Shown in pieces: positions 6,045 to 8,212 of a DNA stretch of 8,212 nt. The stretch is from the NCBI GenBank assembly GCA_030699345.1, contig JAUYMX010000478.1, positions 1 to 8,212 on the forward strand. The letters run 5' to 3'. Position numbers and translations under genes: made by a program. The stretch comes from Methylococcaceae bacterium. GTDB lineage: Bacteria; Pseudomonadota; Gammaproteobacteria; Methylococcales; Methylomonadaceae. The stretch's first letter is position 1. Every line of letters begins with the position of its first letter. The notes below the pieces were generated by a model. It saw only the letters and a program-made list of their open reading frames with translations, made no database searches and was not told where the DNA came from.

Positions 6045-7829
6045 TTAAACTTTGTCTTTAGTCGCCGTTTTAATTAAGCGAATACCTAATTCTTTCAATT
6101 GCTCATCGCTCACCACCGCTGGCGCGCTTACTAACGGACACGCTGCTGATTGCGTTTTGGGGAAGGCAATAACGTCGCGTATGGAGTGTGAGCCAGTCAT
6201 TAACATGACTAATCTGTCCAAACCGAACGCCAATCCGCCATGAGGAGGCGCGCCGTATTTCAGAGCATCCAACAGAAAGCCGAATTTTTCTCTGGCTTCA
6301 TCTTCGCCAATACCTAAAATTTCCAGCACGGTTTGCTGCATCGCGCTGCGGTTAATACGAATCGAGCCACCGCCAACTTCAGTACCGTTAAGCACCAAAT
6401 CATAAGCGCGTGACAAAGCAGCGCCAGGATTGGCAACCAATTCTTCAACTGAACAACTTGGCGCGGTGAATGGATGATGGATCGCGTTGTAGCGGCCTGC
6501 TTTTTCATCCCAATCAAACATTGGGAAGTCGACGACCCAAACCGGTTTCCAGTCGCCTTGAATCAAGTTAAGGTCGTGGCCCAGTTTAACGCGCAGCGCG
6601 CCCATGGCTTCGTTGACGATGCTGGTTTTGTCAGCGCCGAAGAAAATCAAGTCGCCGGTTTGTGCGCCGGTTTTGGCAAGCACTTTAGCCCAAACATCAG
6701 CTGGCGCGAATTTGACGATAGGTGATTGCAAGCCTTCAATACCGGCACTTAAATCGTTAACTTTGATGTAAGCCAGACCTTTGGCGCCGTAGATGCTGAC
6801 GAATTTGGTCAGGTCTTCAATGTCTTTACGGCTTAAATCACCGCCGTTCGGCAAGCGTAAAGCAACTACGCGACCTTTAGGATCGTTAGCAGGGCCGGAG
6901 AAGACTTTGAAATCGACGTCTTTCATCTCGTCGGCAATATCTACCAACTCTAGCGGGATACGTAAATCCGGGCGGTCGACACCAAAACGTGACATTGATT
7001 CTTGGTAAGTCATGCGTGGGAAAACGTCATCCAACTTGACGTTAATGACTTTGGCAAATAGTTGCCGAATCATTTCTTCCATGATCTTCATGATCTCGTC
7101 TTCTGTCATGAACGAGGTCTCGATATCGAGCTGGGTGAATTCGGGTTGACGGTCGGCGCGTAAATCTTCGTCGCGGAAACAACGCACGACTTGATAATAA
7201 CGATCCATACCGGCAATCATCAGCATTTGTTTGTAAAGCTGTGGCGATTGTGGAAGCGCAAAAAAGGCATTTTCGTGGGTGCGGCTAGGGACGATGTAAT
7301 CGCGAGCGCCTTCCGGTGTGGCTTTAGTCAGGTAAGGCGTTTCAATTTCAAAAAACTCGTTATCATCCAGGAAGTTTCTTAACACGCGGGTGACATCGCG
7401 GCGCACTTTCATTTTTTCTTGCATCGCGGTGCGACGCAGGTCTATGTAGCGATAGCGCAAGCGCAATTCTTCGTTGACCTCGATGTCGCTTTCGATCGGG
7501 AATGGTGGTGTTTCCGATTCGTTTAAGACTTCAATTTGGGTGGCCAGCACTTCAATTTCACCGGTACGCATGTTGGGATTGTGCGTGCCTTCGGGACGAC
7601 CGCGAACCACGCCTTCAATGCGTAAAACATATTCGCTGCGTACATGCTCTGCAATGGCAAAGGTATCGGGCGCATCAGGATCAAATACCACTTGCACCAA
7701 ACCTTCGCGGTCTCGTAGGTCGATAAAAATAACCCCGCCATGATCGCGGCGCCTATGAACCCAGCCGCATAATTGAACCGCTTGATCTGTGTGTTGCTTA
7801 TTTAATTCTCCGCACTTGTGAGTACGCAT
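6045..7829 (-). CDS. aspS: Aspartyl-tRNA synthetase, probably non-discriminating (Asp/Asn)
   Basis: This is a full-length 594-residue bacterial AspRS. The N-terminal OB-fold anticodon domain (about 1-105) starts MRTHKCGEL and has CGWVHRRRDHGG. The class II catalytic core has motif 2 (FRDEDLRADRQPEF, about 215-230), the AspRS signature NGTEVGGGSIRI (481-492) and motif 3 with GLDR (Arg539). A bacterial GAD insertion domain lies at about 290-415 (FKVFSGPANDPKGRVVAL...IYGAKGLAYIKV). The enzyme charges tRNA(Asp) with aspartate using ATP. His30 and Gly81 (RPEGTHN) match His31 and Gly82 of Pseudomonas aeruginosa AspRS, linked to acceptance of tRNA(Asn); E. coli has Leu and Lys there. It is therefore probably non-discriminating, which requires GatCAB (inference). 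Ribosome site AGGGA lies six bases before the ATG. It follows fmdB by 47 bases, probably as one operon. The yebC-ruvC genes often found downstream are absent here. Confidence 0.98.
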   Translation of the reverse strand: MRTHKCGELNKQHTDQAVQLCGWVHRRRDHGGVIFIDLRDREGLVQVVFDPDAPDTFAIAEHVRSEYVLRIEGVVRGRPEGTHNPNMRTGEIEVLATQIEVLNESETPPFPIESDIEVNEELRLRYRYIDLRRTAMQEKMKVRRDVTRVLRNFLDDNEFFEIETPYLTKATPEGARDYIVPSRTHENAFFALPQSPQLYKQMLMIAGMDRYYQVVRCFRDEDLRADRQPEFTQLDIETSFMTEDEIMKIMEEMIRQLFAKVINVKLDDVFPRMTYQESMSRFGVDRPDLRIPLELVDIADEMKDVDFKVFSGPANDPKGRVVALRLPNGGDLSRKDIEDLTKFVSIYGAKGLAYIKVNDLSAGIEGLQSPIVKFAPADVWAKVLAKTGAQTGDLIFFGADKTSIVNEAMGALRVKLGHDLNLIQGDWKPVWVVDFPMFDWDEKAGRYNAIHHPFTAPSCSVEELVANPGAALSRAYDLVLNGTEVGGGSIRINRSAMQQTVLEILGIGEDEAREKFGFLLDALKYGAPPHGGLAFGLDRLVMLMTGSHSIRDVIAFPKTQSAACPLVSAPAVVSDEQLKELGIRLIKTATKDKV

Positions 7830-7876
7830 AGTTTGTCCCTGTGTTAAAAAAGTTATTGAATCGGTTTAGAAGAGTA

Positions 7877-8164
7877 TTAATCGCTTTTAGCGGCACTGCT
7901 AGGCGTACTGGCAGGTTTGGGAGTGCTGGAAGAGGCGTCGCTAGCTTTGGGCGATTCACTGGCAACATTTTTCTTGCTGTTGCCCGTTTTAAAGTCAGTT
8001 TCGTACCAGCCCGTGCCCTTTAATCTAAAGCCTGCTGCCGATATTTTTTTCATAAGTTCAGGCTTAGTACAAGCCGGGCAAACTATTAATGGCTGATCAC
8101 TTAGTTTTTGCAGTGCTTCGTGCTCATGGCCGCAGGACTGGCATTGATATTCGTAAATTGGCAT
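7877..8164 (-). CDS. FmdB/CxxC-CxxC zinc-ribbon family protein
   Basis: The 95-residue product starts MPIYEYQC, the hallmark of the FmdB family, and has one zinc ribbon with C8, C11, C29 and C32 (CQSCG...CPAC). The conserved segment ...ISAAGFRLKGTGWYETDFK follows at about 46-61. After that comes a low-complexity tail of about 30 residues rich in Ser, Ala, Pro and Lys, of the kind found at the end of many proteobacterial members and probably disordered. The family is named after a putative regulator of formamidase in Methylophilus; its molecular role is still not settled. A ribosome site AAGGA stands about nine bases before the ATG. The gene lies just upstream of aspS, an order conserved in many proteobacteria, which suggests cotranscription rather than a formamide-related job here. 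Confidence 0.92.
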   Translation of the reverse strand: MPIYEYQCQSCGHEHEALQKLSDQPLIVCPACTKPELMKKISAAGFRLKGTGWYETDFKTGNSKKNVASESPKASDASSSTPKPASTPSSAAKSD

Positions 8165-8185
8165 TGTCTTAATTCCTTTAGAAAA

Positions 8186-8191
8186 ATAATA
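8186..8191 (-). promoter_or_regulatory. Candidate -10 element for the fmdB-aspS operon
   Basis: TATTAT on the minus strand lies 21 bases before the fmdB start codon and matches five of six -10 consensus positions. The -35 element would fall at or beyond the window edge, so it cannot be checked. Confidence 0.25.
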
Positions 8192-8212
8192 GCTACGTTA
8201 GCAGGGTGTTAC

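Noticed and set aside
6052..7743. Several open frames opposite to or out of frame with aspS (for example 6314-6517, 6474-6725, 7474-7743)
   Set aside because: They lie entirely inside the well-supported aspS gene, have no family resemblance or ribosome site, and are normal shadows of a long coding region.
7841..8023. Plus-strand open frame over fmdB
   Set aside because: It lies opposite the low-complexity tail of fmdB and has no ribosome site or family similarity.

Overview
The window carries ordinary chromosomal genes of a Gram-negative bacterium, most likely a gammaproteobacterium. The AspRS and MutM sequences are close to gammaproteobacterial ones, the fmdB-aspS order is common in that class, and a periplasmic fatty acid cis/trans isomerase is known from Pseudomonas, Vibrio and methanotrophic Methylococcales. 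A methanotroph-like gammaproteobacterium is a reasonable guess, but the sequence alone does not prove it. No insertion sequence, CRISPR array, tRNA, rRNA or phage gene was found.

Left part (1-4588, plus strand): the end of a GGDEF (diguanylate cyclase) protein is followed by a Wzx-like multispanning flippase. Only 12 bases later comes cti, the c-type-haem fatty acid cis/trans isomerase. A short arginine-rich protein of unknown function (102 aa, GTG start) follows and is closed by a strong intrinsic terminator. Three of these four products concern the envelope or surface behaviour: c-di-GMP signalling, glycan export and membrane lipid stress.

Middle (4589-6044): mutM (Fpg DNA glycosylase, plus strand) begins only 26 bases after the terminator and has no clear ribosome site. 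It converges on a small minus-strand hypothetical gene (80 aa). About 360 bases without a convincing gene follow. They hold two inverted repeats, one with a second palindrome in its loop, and a doubtful 51-codon ORF.

Right part (6045-8212, minus strand): fmdB (zinc-ribbon regulatory protein family) and aspS lie 47 bases apart and probably form one operon. The AspRS has His30 and Gly81, the pair seen in non-discriminating enzymes such as that of Pseudomonas aeruginosa. This suggests that the organism makes Asn-tRNA(Asn) through Asp-tRNA(Asn) and GatCAB.

I do not see a clear undescribed multi-gene system. The most worthwhile items are the RR-repeat small protein, the predicted tRNA specificity of AspRS, the terminator/promoter overlap before mutM, and the structured aspS downstream region.
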